DNA from: Verrucomicrobia subdivision 3 bacterium UBA7542
Lineage (GTDB): Bacteria; Verrucomicrobiota; Verrucomicrobiia; Limisphaerales; UBA11358
DNA length: 18,144 bases
NCBI GenBank assembly: GCA_002479245.1
Contig: DLMG01000045.1
Span: 1-18,144 of the forward strand
Direction: 5' to 3'
Below the pieces are notes generated by a model. It was not told the DNA's origin. It ran no database searches and was given only the letters and a program-made list of their open reading frames with translations. Below, piece after piece: positions 1 through 6,796 of the stretch. The translations under genes and the position numbers were made by a program. The first letter of the stretch is position 1, and each line of letters opens with the position of its first letter.

Positions 1-1586
1 GACAGCGGCAGGATGAAATTTTCACTGTGTTGATAGAGCGTCGCGAACGTGAGGTCGTTCTGGTGGTATTTCCGGTAAATGGAATCGCGCTGGAAGTAGT
101 CGAGCGTGTCGTGCATCCAGCCCATGTTCCACTTGAACGAAAAGCCCAGCCCGCCGAGATGCGGCGGCCGCGTCACCTGCGGCCAGGCGGTGGATTCCTC
201 GGCAATGGTGACGATGCCGGGAAATTCCGTATGCGCGAGGTGATTGAATTTTCTGAGAAATTCGATGGCCTCCAGATTTTCCCGCCCGCCGTACTGGTTC
301 GGAATCCATTCGCCCGCCTTGCGCGAGTAATCGAGGTAAATCATCGAGGCCACGGCATCCACGCGCAGACCGTCAATGTGAAAGCGGTCGAGCCAGAACA
401 GCGCGTTGGCGGCGAGGAAATTGGAAACCTCGTGCCGGCCAAAATTGAAAATCAGCGTGCCCCAGTCCTGATGCGCGCCCTTGCGCGGGTCTTCGTGCTC
501 GTAAAGGGCGGTGCCGTCGAATTTTGCCAGCGCCCATTCATCGCGCGGAAAATGCGCGGGCACCCAGTCCACAATCACACCGATGCCCGCCTCGTGCAGC
601 GCGTTGACGAGAAATTGAAAATCATCCGGCGTGCCGTAACGGCTCGTGGGCGCGTAGAAACCGGTGATTTGATAACCCCACGACGGATAAAACGCGTGCT
701 CGGCCACCGGCAGGAATTCGACGTGCGTGAAGCCCATGCGCTTGACGTAAAGCACGAGCGGTTCGGCCAGCTCGCGGTAGCTCCACGATTCGTTCGCCGT
801 TTTTTTCCGCCAGGAACCGGCGTGGACCTCATAAGCGCTCATCGGCGAGCGCAGCGCATCGCGTTCGCGGCGCCGCTTCAACCAGGCCCCGTCGTTCCAC
901 TTGAATTTGCGCGTGTCCCAGACGATGGCGGCATTTTTCGGCGGCACCTCAAAGAAAAATCCGCAGGGATCGGTCTTGAGCGAGATGCGGCCGTGCGCGT
1001 CGCGAATTTCAAATTTGTAATGCGCGCCGACGCCGACGCCCGGAATAAAAATTTCCCAGACGCCGGACGCGCCGAGCAATCGCAGGGGATGAAACCGTCC
1101 GTCCCACTGGTTGAAATCGCCGACGACGCTGATGCGCTGCGCGTTCGGCGCCCAGACGGCGAAGCTGGTGCCGGGCACACCGTCAATCACGCGCAATTGC
1201 GCGCCGAGTTTTTCGTAAATGCGGCGTTCATCGCCCTTGCCGAACAAAAACAAATCCGACTCGCCCAGCGTCGGCAAAAATGAATACGCGTCACGGGTGC
1301 GGCGGGTCTGGCCCTGGTGATTGGTGACCACCAGGTCGTAGGCATAAACGCGGCTGGCTGATTTCGTAACGCCTTCAAAAAGCCCGGCTTCGTGGATGCG
1401 CTTGAGCGCGAACCGAGGTTTGTCTTTTTCGTGAACCGGCTGGACTTCGACCTTGGCGGCATCGGGCAGGAACGCGCGAACCACCAGACCCGAACCGCCG
1501 CCCAACGGCTGCATGCCAAGCAGCATGTGCGGCGACTGGTGCATCAGTTCAACCAGGCTGTGCAGTTCATCTTTGGTCAGCAACAT
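1..1586 (-). CDS. glgB: 1,4-alpha-glucan branching enzyme, C-terminus beyond window
   Basis: Glycogen branching enzyme of the GH13 family. It cuts alpha-1,4 glucan chains and rejoins them through alpha-1,6 bonds during cytoplasmic glycogen synthesis. Read from ATG at 1586 the frame stays open to the window edge (528 codons; E. coli GlgB has about 730, so roughly 200 C-terminal residues are missing). An N-terminal N1-type module (about 1-110) is followed by a CBM48 module ('FAVWAPNAQRISVVGDFNQWDG') and the alpha-amylase barrel, opened by 'YEVHAGSW'. The catalytic nucleophile is Asp410 in 'GLRVDAVASMIY' and the general acid is Glu463 in 'IAEEST'; their spacing of 53 matches E. coli D405/E458. 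No clear Shine-Dalgarno precedes the ATG. A 400-codon plus-strand frame over the same bases is a shadow. Family identity is very secure; other glycogen genes are not visible here. Confidence 0.97.
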   Translation of the reverse strand, partial: MLLTKDELHSLVELMHQSPHMLLGMQPLGGGSGLVVRAFLPDAAKVEVQPVHEKDKPRFALKRIHEAGLFEGVTKSASRVYAYDLVVTNHQGQTRRTRDAYSFLPTLGESDLFLFGKGDERRIYEKLGAQLRVIDGVPGTSFAVWAPNAQRISVVGDFNQWDGRFHPLRLLGASGVWEIFIPGVGVGAHYKFEIRDAHGRISLKTDPCGFFFEVPPKNAAIVWDTRKFKWNDGAWLKRRRERDALRSPMSAYEVHAGSWRKKTANESWSYRELAEPLVLYVKRMGFTHVEFLPVAEHAFYPSWGYQITGFYAPTSRYGTPDDFQFLVNALHEAGIGVIVDWVPAHFPRDEWALAKFDGTALYEHEDPRKGAHQDWGTLIFNFGRHEVSNFLAANALFWLDRFHIDGLRVDAVASMIYLDYSRKAGEWIPNQYGGRENLEAIEFLRKFNHLAHTEFPGIVTIAEESTAWPQVTRPPHLGGLGFSFKWNMGWMHDTLDYFQRDSIYRKYHQNDLTFATLYQHSENFILPL

Positions 1587-1651
1587 AACGACAAAAGATT
1601 AGCAGGTTTTTTTCGCCAAGGCACGAAATTCATAAATCATCCTGGCTGGGC

Positions 1652-1789
1652 GGGGCACGCCTGGACACTGCGACAAACAAAGTTGCATCATTTCGTAAGG
1701 AACGCCGGATTTATCCGGCAGGGCATTCAAACACGCGGGCCCGCTGCCGCATGAATGCGGCGTTCCGTCGCAGTGTCCGGGTGCGCCCC
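1652..1789. repeat. Nested palindromic element, REPIN/MITE-like
   Basis: A 138-base element between glgB and the first small ORF. Its outer arms are imperfect inverted repeats (1652-1674 and 1767-1789) with a perfect 12-base core, GGACACTGCGAC, at 1663-1674. Inside lie two inverted hairpin units (1699-1719 and 1746-1766) that both start with GGAACGCCG when read inward. The left hairpin pairs GCCGGAT with ATCCGGC, the right one GCCGCAT with ATGCGGC, so one base pair has switched from G-C to C-G with pairing kept. The architecture resembles REP doublets or a miniature inverted-repeat element. No transposase or RAYT gene is in the window. It also forms the start of the spacer upstream of glgB, in which I see no clear promoter. 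Confidence 0.7.
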
Positions 1790-1795
1790 ATCGGC

Positions 1796-1927
1796 TCAGA
1801 ATCCCAGCGCTGATTGCTCGCCGTGCTTTTTCTTGGATTCCGGCGCTTTCTTGAAGGTCTCGTCCGTGGCGGCGACGGTGGACGGACGCTCAATCCCTCG
1901 CGAACGGAGAAGAATGAGCCGGCTCAC
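1796..1927 (-). CDS. Small conserved ORF, copy A (K/E-rich peptide, function unknown)
   Basis: A 43-codon frame from GTG 1927 to TGA 1796. From residue 11 it reads 'GIERPSTVAATDETFKKA', then 'PESKKKHGEQSALGF' at the end, matching a second small ORF at 2897-3010. In the shared core most base differences between the two fall at third codon positions and are silent. The N-terminal 10 codons overlap a hairpin repeat (GCCGAC...GCCGGC type, around 1917-1931) and do not match the other copy, so the real start is uncertain or the 5' end has been replaced. An in-frame TAA lies upstream near 1970. No promoter was recognised; it may be read through from the PEP-CTERM gene, whose stop lies 81 bases upstream. 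The peptide is hydrophilic, with no signal peptide or membrane segment. I do not recognise the family. The bases 1928-2008 hold nothing else I can identify. Confidence 0.45.
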   Translation of the reverse strand: MSRLILLRSRGIERPSTVAATDETFKKAPESKKKHGEQSALGF

Positions 1928-2008
1928 GTCGGCACCCCTTTTCAATCGTTTCTCGCTGTAACAGCATTAGCCGCTCACCTTGCCCGGAAAGGCCGACTTG
2001 ATCAACTT

Positions 2009-2722
2009 TTATGCTGTGCGGTTCTGGCGCAGCATCCGCAGGGCGCCAGCCTTAAACGGCAGCAGCAGCAACGCGCCCGCGATAATAATCGTCATCGTCG
2101 TGGGTTCGGGGGCGGGGACAACGTCATACTGAAAATTGGGGCCAACGATTGGGGGTGAATATGAAGTGGTGGGTAATTCGAGGGTGCTGTTGTCGTTGTA
2201 TTTGTAGCCATCAAAAGTAATGTCGGGGGCGGCACCCATATTGTATGCCGTTGATGTACCAACATTATAGCCTATGTCGCCCGTGTCGGGCGTGAAGAGG
2301 CCGGCTACCACATACTCATCCCCTGCCGTCAACGTAACCGGTGTAATTGGTTCGTAAAGGAAAAAGGCGGATGCGGTCGAGGAGCTTGTGATCGTTGCGC
2401 TCGCGAGCAGAGTTGAGGTCGAGACGTCGTACAAACCGACGGCATTCCCTGCGCTGGATGCGGGATCAACGTAGCCGAGCGCTGTGACCGAGATTGTGGT
2501 GGTCGGCGTGAAGAAGAGCCCATCGTTGCCCGCCGGCTCACCTGATATTGACGACAGATCAGTGGGAGAGAAAGCAATGGTGTCCGCCTGCGCCACACTC
2601 AACATGCCAGTGAATAAACCTACAGCGCACAAGCCGACAGCCAATGAGTTGAAATGAGTTTTTTTCGTGTTTATCTTCCTGTTTTGATCTTCGCGGGAAA
2701 CGACCTCTGGCTCGACGTCCAA
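2009..2722 (-). CDS. PEP-CTERM sorting-domain exported protein
   Basis: Exported protein with a C-terminal PEP-CTERM signal: 'PAPEPTTM' (Pro-Glu-Pro at 205-207), a hydrophobic stretch 'IIIAGALLLLPF' and a basic tail. Proteins with this tail are handled by an exosortase and usually delivered to the cell surface or an exopolysaccharide matrix. The N-terminus has a signal peptide (hydrophobic 'LAVGLCAVGLFTGMLSVAQA', predicted cut after AQA). The body, about 47-200, is Thr/Ser-rich and beta-strand-like. The stretch 'NAVGLYDVSTSTLLASATI ... VTLTAGDEYVVAGLF' resembles DUF4082-type modules, a tentative match. The only standard start in frame is TTG at 2722, which puts 16 charged residues before the signal peptide. 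An ATA at 2674 sits where an ATG would give an ideal signal peptide. A good promoter lies just upstream. No exosortase gene is in the window. Confidence 0.85.
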   Translation of the reverse strand: MDVEPEVVSREDQNRKINTKKTHFNSLAVGLCAVGLFTGMLSVAQADTIAFSPTDLSSISGEPAGNDGLFFTPTTTISVTALGYVDPASSAGNAVGLYDVSTSTLLASATITSSSTASAFFLYEPITPVTLTAGDEYVVAGLFTPDTGDIGYNVGTSTAYNMGAAPDITFDGYKYNDNSTLELPTTSYSPPIVGPNFQYDVVPAPEPTTMTIIIAGALLLLPFKAGALRMLRQNRTA

Positions 2723-2761
2723 GCCGGAACTCTTTCTTTCACGCGATTGCCATATTGTTGA

Positions 2762-2790
2762 ATTATACCAGCTAATTTAGCATTGGCCAA
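2762..2790 (-). promoter_or_regulatory. Sigma-70-type promoter for the PEP-CTERM gene
   Basis: On the minus strand, TTGGCC (2785-2790) is separated by exactly 17 bases from a perfect TATAAT (2762-2767). Transcription would start near 2755, about 33 bases before the TTG start at 2722 or about 80 bases before the ATA at 2674. It lies just downstream of a terminator-like hairpin, so the gene appears to be its own transcription unit. Confidence 0.6.
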
Positions 2791-2800
2791 CCGAAAAGGC

Positions 2801-2835
2801 AAAAAAAATCCTCGCCCCGCCCAAGCGGGGAGAGG
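2801..2835 (-). terminator. Rho-independent terminator-like hairpin with T8 tract
   Basis: Read on the minus strand, a GC-rich stem (CTCCCCGC / GCGGGGCGAG, TTGG loop) is followed by GA and then eight T residues (2801-2808). It lies about 60 bases after the stop of the small ORF at 2897-3010 and just before the PEP-CTERM promoter. The stem is nearly identical to a repeat at 7271-7297 that lacks a T-tract, so a mobile hairpin seems to have been recruited as a terminator here. Confidence 0.6.
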
Positions 2836-2896
2836 GAGAGGAAACCGCCGCCGGACCGCGTTTCCACGGCAACCTGGGTCCGCGCCGTCTCATTTT

Positions 2897-3010
2897 TCAC
2901 AACTCCAACGCTTTTTGCTCGCCGTGTTTTTTCTTTGATTCCGGCGCTTTCTTGAACGTCTCGTCCGTGGCGGCACCAGTGGACGGGCATTCGATGCCTA
3001 TGAAATGCAT
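2897..3010 (-). CDS. Small conserved ORF, copy B (37-residue K/E-rich peptide)
   Basis: A 37-residue frame from ATG 3010 to TGA 2897. It starts 'MHFIGIECPST', continues 'AATDETFKKA' and then 'PESKKKHGEQKALEL'. It is related to the frame at 1796-1927: from 'GIE' to 'HGEQ' only two residues differ (C/R and G/V), while several codons carry silent changes. It has its own signals: TTGACA inside a perfect inverted repeat upstream (3059-3084) and a hairpin with T-tract downstream (2801-2835). An AAAGA lies a few bases before the ATG, a weak ribosome-binding site at best. The product is hydrophilic, with a basic KKK cluster and one Cys. A longer 85-codon frame over the same bases has low-complexity content and is judged a shadow. 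Function unknown. Apart from this ORF and its signals I see nothing in 2723-3099. Confidence 0.6.
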   Translation of the reverse strand: MHFIGIECPSTGAATDETFKKAPESKKKHGEQKALEL

Positions 3011-3044
3011 AAATTCTTTCACTGTGCAAAGCTGGATGCGCGAG

Positions 3045-3084
3045 TATCTATTCAAGATACGGAAAGAGTTGTCAATCTTTCCGT
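3045..3084 (-). promoter_or_regulatory. Promoter-like site inside a 9-base inverted repeat
   Basis: A perfect inverted repeat (arms 3059-3067 and 3076-3084, ACGGAAAGA / TCTTTCCGT on the minus strand) encloses an 8-base loop containing a consensus TTGACA (3070-3075, minus strand). Candidate -10 sites are AATAGA (17-base spacing) or TAGATA (19-base spacing). The site lies 35 bases upstream of small ORF B and just after the stop of the zinc-ribbon gene. The palindrome could be an operator for a dimeric regulator. On the plus strand the same hairpin is followed by five T residues, so it could instead act as a terminator in that direction. Confidence 0.42.
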
Positions 3085-3099
3085 TTTTCTGGCAGTGCC

Positions 3100-3603
3100 T
3101 TAATTTGAATTGGTAACGGAAATAACAGACGGGGTTAAGAGCAACAGTATATTTGTTGAGGCGTTATTTCCCGCGTTCAATATTGCTATGGGTTCAAGGC
3201 TATTCCCGGCATTCGATGGCACGGCAGTAGGGTTAGTCTGTTGCTTTGAAATGTTATCTGAAATCTGAACTTTCTCTTGAATTAACACCCCGAAAAATGT
3301 CGCAAATACCAGAATCGTAGTTGTTAATATCATTATTGCCGTGTAAAACTTAAGGCGGTCTTTCCGATGGCGAAATGAATATGTCCAATTTCTCATAGAA
3401 AAGGTTTGCTTATTTTTCTTGGTATCGGCAACAATTGAGAAGCGCACGGCAGTTCCAGCGGATAATCCCGGCACCGATGCCGGACCGGGCGGTTTGAACC
3501 ATTCGTTGCAATTGATGCAGCGGACCAATCCCTCCAAGACTTCCGGGTCAGTGTTCACACCGCCGCATTTGGGGCAAAGGTATTGGGTTTTCATGTCATT
3601 CAT
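3100..3603 (-). CDS. Zinc-ribbon, single-pass membrane protein of unknown function
   Basis: A 167-residue protein. The N-terminus has a zinc-ribbon made of two CxxC knuckles, 'CPKC' (Cys10, Cys13) and 'CINC' (Cys29, Cys32), followed by a Pro-rich linker. One membrane segment spans about 87-108 ('FYTAIMILTTTILVFATFFG'), preceded by a strongly basic stretch (RHRKDRLK). This favours a cytoplasmic ribbon and an exported Asn/Thr/Ser-rich tail by the positive-inside rule. Start ATG 3603 (a second ATG is three codons in); neither has a strong ribosome-binding site. It lies 46 bases downstream of the restriction-modification gene on the same strand and may be co-transcribed. Its base composition is clearly more AT-rich than the flanks, hinting at acquired DNA. 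I do not recognise a named family and infer no specific function. Confidence 0.75.
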   Translation of the reverse strand: MNDMKTQYLCPKCGGVNTDPEVLEGLVRCINCNEWFKPPGPASVPGLSAGTAVRFSIVADTKKNKQTFSMRNWTYSFRHRKDRLKFYTAIMILTTTILVFATFFGVLIQEKVQISDNISKQQTNPTAVPSNAGNSLEPIAILNAGNNASTNILLLLTPSVISVTNSN

Positions 3604-3649
3604 TTTGGTGACGGATTAAGCGCGGGTTAAATGAAAGTTTTGGGCGGAA

Positions 3650-6600
3650 TTAAACAAGTTCATCCGCCTGCTTTTCCCGCTGGGTTTTGGGCTTTTTCTG
3701 TTTCGCGGCTTTGGCTTCTTCGGCGGCGCGGGCGAGATTCAGGGCGAGCAGCTTTTCCAGAATAGCTTCGTCGGTCAAATCGGCGGGGAAGCCGTAGGCG
3801 GCGGCGACGGCAGCGTCCAGTTTCTTGTGGGCGAGATCGAGCCAGGCGGGGCGTTCGTTGTAAAGTTTCGTGAGCGTGCGGTCTTTGAGTTTGGCGGCGC
3901 ATTCGGCGTCTTTGGGCACGAGCCGGGGATAACGGGCGAGGCCGATTTTGGACTGCGCCGGCAGAGCGTCAGCGGCGACGGCGCTTTGGCGGGCGGGTAT
4001 GGGAGAAAGCGGCGTCGCTCCCGCGTTTGCGGGATTGCCGCCGCAGTCCACATAACGCGACCACGGGCCGTCCACGCTGGCGGGAAACTCCAGATATTCT
4101 GTGCGCGTCCATTCGGGCGGATTGAGCCAGCGTTCGCGCAACTCGTTCAACTCCTTCGCGGCGGCGGCAATCGCGGCTTCCTGCGCGGGCGTCGGGCGCG
4201 GAAAGGGGAAAGTTTCAAAGCAAGTTGTCGGCGTGTAACGCGGGCGCGTTTCAAGTCGCGTGCCTTGATATAAGGCCCAAACGCTATGTAATCGGCTTTG
4301 AATTACTCCAAAGAAGTAATCGTCTGAACGCGCAAACACAACCGTTGCGTCGGAAGGTAAGACTTCCGGTGATACCCAAACCACAACACGATGTTTACTA
4401 ACACGAGGCGTAGCCAGGAAGCGCGGCAAATTCTTTATTGCAACCTGCATCGCTGGCCGGGCTTCACCGTGAATCCACCATCGGTCACGATAGGCTTTTC
4501 GATGGTTTGCGTCTCGAATCGGTTTGACCTGCTCACGGACAAACTCGGCGGGGGCTTGGTAAGGTGCGGCATCTTGCCATCGGCTTTCAGGCTCAAAGGT
4601 TACAACCCATCGTTTTTCGACTCGCTTTGTGATTTCAAGGGCGTTCAAAATCGGCCTTACAACATCGGAGTTGGGTTTTCCATTCGGATTTCCTGCGGCT
4701 TCAAGAAATGCCTTTGCTCGCACTTCGTCGAAATCAAAAGGCCCATGCATTGATGTTCCGATAAAGCTAATTTCGGCATTGCTCGTTAACGGCTCGGCTT
4801 GGGTCAAATCGCTGATGCTACCAAGCGTCGCTGAAATTGAAGCAATGTTTTTTTGGTCCAGTAAGCGATGATTCTCCGTCCCGTCATCAAAACCGACCAT
4901 GCTAACGTGAACATTCGCCCCGGCAAGAATCCAGTCGCGGTCACTCTCGGCAAAGAAAATGTCGCCAGTGTCTTTAATGCGCTTCAAAACTTCGCGGTTT
5001 GCTCCGCCGCGAATCCCTTGCGTCGCCAGCAAGCCCGCGCGCTTGGTTTTGCCATTTTTAATTTGTTGCCGCGCTTTTTCAAACCAGTAACAGCAAAGGT
5101 CTGACTGGCCGGGAATTCGGTTGCCGTAGATGCGGCGGAGTTCTTCAACGTAGCCGTCGCCAAGCTCGCCGCGCATAAGCTTGTCGCCGAGAAACGGCGG
5201 ATTGCTCACGATCACGTCGCACTTTGGCCAGTCGCGTTCGGTGTAAAATTTCAAAGCATCGTCACCCTGGTGTTCGCCCGCCTGCGCTTCCTTGAGCGTC
5301 TTGGCCTTGCTGTGGAAGTGTGGCACAAGCAAGGCGTCTTCGTTTTGGAACCCGTCGAGGTTTTGGAGCACGGGCGAGCGATCGAGCGGGAAACCATTGT
5401 CGCGCAGCCATTGCAGGTAGCCAATCTGCACGGACACTTGCGCCAACTCGTAGGCGTAGGGATTGATTTCAATGGCCTTCAATTGTTGCACGCTCACTTC
5501 CGGCTGGAACGAAAAGCCAAGTTGCTCGGCGAACGTGATGACTTCCTTTTCCAAGCCGAGCAGGAGTTGCAGCGAGACGTAAAGGAAGTTACCGCTGCCG
5601 CAGGCCGGGTCGAGAACGATGATCTGGCGGAGCTTTTTGAGGAAGGCCGCTATGCAGGCGCGATCTGCGGGCGTGGCTTTGCCGTGCTTGAGCGCCGGCA
5701 ACAGGCTGGCCTTGAGCGCGGCCCATTCGCGCCGGAGCGGCGCCATGAGGACCGGCTCGACGATGGTGACGATGTCTTCGCGGCTGGTGTATTGCGCGCC
5801 CAAGGCGGCGCGCTGGTCGGGGTCGAGACCGCGGGCGAAGAGCGTGCCCATGATGCTCGGCTCGACGAATTGCCAGTCCGCCTCGGACGCCTCGGCGAGA
5901 AGGCGGCGCTCGTCGTCGCTGAGATCGAAGACGGTGGAATCCTCGAACAGATGGCCGTTGAAATAGCGGATTTTGTCTTTGCCGAAATTTCCGCCTTTGG
6001 CCATGACGCGGAAGAGCCGTTGCAGGGTTTCGATGAAACGGTCTTTGTTTTCCAAGCCGATTTTGGCGATTTCGGAGAACAGGTTTTTCGGCAGCAGGCC
6101 GGTGTCTTCAGCAAAGAAACAAAAGACGAGGCGATTGAGGAAGCGGGCGATGCGGAGATTCTTCTTTTGCTCGACGCGAAATTCTTCGCGGGTGCGGGCG
6201 TCGGCATATTCGGCGCTTTCGCGTTTCTGGAGCGAGACGGCGACCTGGGCGAACTTCTCGGCGAGCGTCTTGGTGACCTGGGCGGTGGTGCGCTGCGGTT
6301 TGAGAAATTCAGGATCGGTGAAAAGCGCGCGGAGAATCCGCAGATTTTCCGGGCGGTCAATCTGGTCGTTGGTGAATTCGTGAACTTCTTGAACCGTGCC
6401 GTTGAAATTCGTTTTGACGATGTAGCGGTCGAAATCGCAGACCACGAGCAACGGCGGATTGAGCAGCGATTCGCGGTAACGGAGCAGTTGTTTGTAAGCC
6501 TCGTCGAGATTTTTCTTTTTGCCTTTGTATTCCCAAGCGAAGCAGCCCTTTTTCCACACGTCGGCAAAGCCGCGTTCCGCCGGCTCGCTGGCGTCGGGTG

Positions 6601-6796
6601 TTTCGTGCAACTCAAAAAGTTCGGCGTCTTTGACCACGCGCTTTTGAAAACAGAAAAAATCACTGCCGGAAGGATCGGCTTCATTGGGTGTCGGCTGTCC
6701 GAGCAGCCGGCAAAGGTCGTTGAAATGCTCCTGGTAAGCGGCAGATTCCTTGCTCTGATTGCGCGACCATTTCTTTTTGAATTCAGCGGCGGTCAT
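3650..6796 (-). CDS. MmeI-like type IIG/IIL restriction endonuclease-adenine methyltransferase
   Basis: Single-chain restriction-modification enzyme of 1048 residues (MmeI itself has about 919). It should methylate adenine at N6 in its recognition sequence and cut unmodified DNA at a distance. Domains in order: N-terminal PD-(D/E)XK-type nuclease with Asp79, then Glu89-Tyr90-Lys91 ('WEYKGKKK'), the D-x9-EYK spacing seen in MmeI; a helical linker (about 150-330); a gamma-class methyltransferase with 'GAQYTSRED' (motif X region, 333-341), SAM-binding 'LDPACGSGNF' (395-404) and catalytic 'SNPPF' (531-535); a target-recognition domain (about 640-850, including 'CFETFPFP'); and a C-terminal helical region with 'LTKLYNERPAWLD'. 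Start ATG 6796 has no strong ribosome-binding site. The stretch from the methyltransferase end through target recognition (about 4260-5100) is visibly less GC-rich than the rest. A hairpin repeat lies in frame at 4019-4034. All catalytic motifs are intact, so it is probably active. No separate specificity or methylase gene is needed or seen. Confidence 0.95.
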   Translation of the reverse strand: MTAAEFKKKWSRNQSKESAAYQEHFNDLCRLLGQPTPNEADPSGSDFFCFQKRVVKDAELFELHETPDASEPAERGFADVWKKGCFAWEYKGKKKNLDEAYKQLLRYRESLLNPPLLVVCDFDRYIVKTNFNGTVQEVHEFTNDQIDRPENLRILRALFTDPEFLKPQRTTAQVTKTLAEKFAQVAVSLQKRESAEYADARTREEFRVEQKKNLRIARFLNRLVFCFFAEDTGLLPKNLFSEIAKIGLENKDRFIETLQRLFRVMAKGGNFGKDKIRYFNGHLFEDSTVFDLSDDERRLLAEASEADWQFVEPSIMGTLFARGLDPDQRAALGAQYTSREDIVTIVEPVLMAPLRREWAALKASLLPALKHGKATPADRACIAAFLKKLRQIIVLDPACGSGNFLYVSLQLLLGLEKEVITFAEQLGFSFQPEVSVQQLKAIEINPYAYELAQVSVQIGYLQWLRDNGFPLDRSPVLQNLDGFQNEDALLVPHFHSKAKTLKEAQAGEHQGDDALKFYTERDWPKCDVIVSNPPFLGDKLMRGELGDGYVEELRRIYGNRIPGQSDLCCYWFEKARQQIKNGKTKRAGLLATQGIRGGANREVLKRIKDTGDIFFAESDRDWILAGANVHVSMVGFDDGTENHRLLDQKNIASISATLGSISDLTQAEPLTSNAEISFIGTSMHGPFDFDEVRAKAFLEAAGNPNGKPNSDVVRPILNALEITKRVEKRWVVTFEPESRWQDAAPYQAPAEFVREQVKPIRDANHRKAYRDRWWIHGEARPAMQVAIKNLPRFLATPRVSKHRVVVWVSPEVLPSDATVVFARSDDYFFGVIQSRLHSVWALYQGTRLETRPRYTPTTCFETFPFPRPTPAQEAAIAAAAKELNELRERWLNPPEWTRTEYLEFPASVDGPWSRYVDCGGNPANAGATPLSPIPARQSAVAADALPAQSKIGLARYPRLVPKDAECAAKLKDRTLTKLYNERPAWLDLAHKKLDAAVAAAYGFPADLTDEAILEKLLALNLARAAEEAKAAKQKKPKTQREKQADELV
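4019..4034. repeat. Hairpin repeat inside the restriction enzyme gene
   Basis: TCCCGC, loop GTTT, GCGGGA. The same stem occurs between genes at 7085-7099 (loop ATT) and, as CCCGC/GCGGG, at 7833-7845 (loop CAT). Here it is read in frame and encodes part of a Gly/Asn/Ala/Pro-rich stretch ('GGNPANAGATPLSPIPA') between the target-recognition region and the conserved C-terminal helices. That is a place where length variation should be tolerated. Confidence 0.45.

Noticed and set aside
27..1283. Long plus-strand open frame of 418 codons
   Set aside because: It runs antisense to glgB, whose minus-strand translation has complete GH13 motifs; the plus-strand protein has biased, unrecognisable composition.
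2772..3029. 85-codon minus-strand frame overlapping small ORF B
   Set aside because: It is in another frame, runs through the terminator hairpin and shows no conservation with copy A, whereas the 37-codon frame does.
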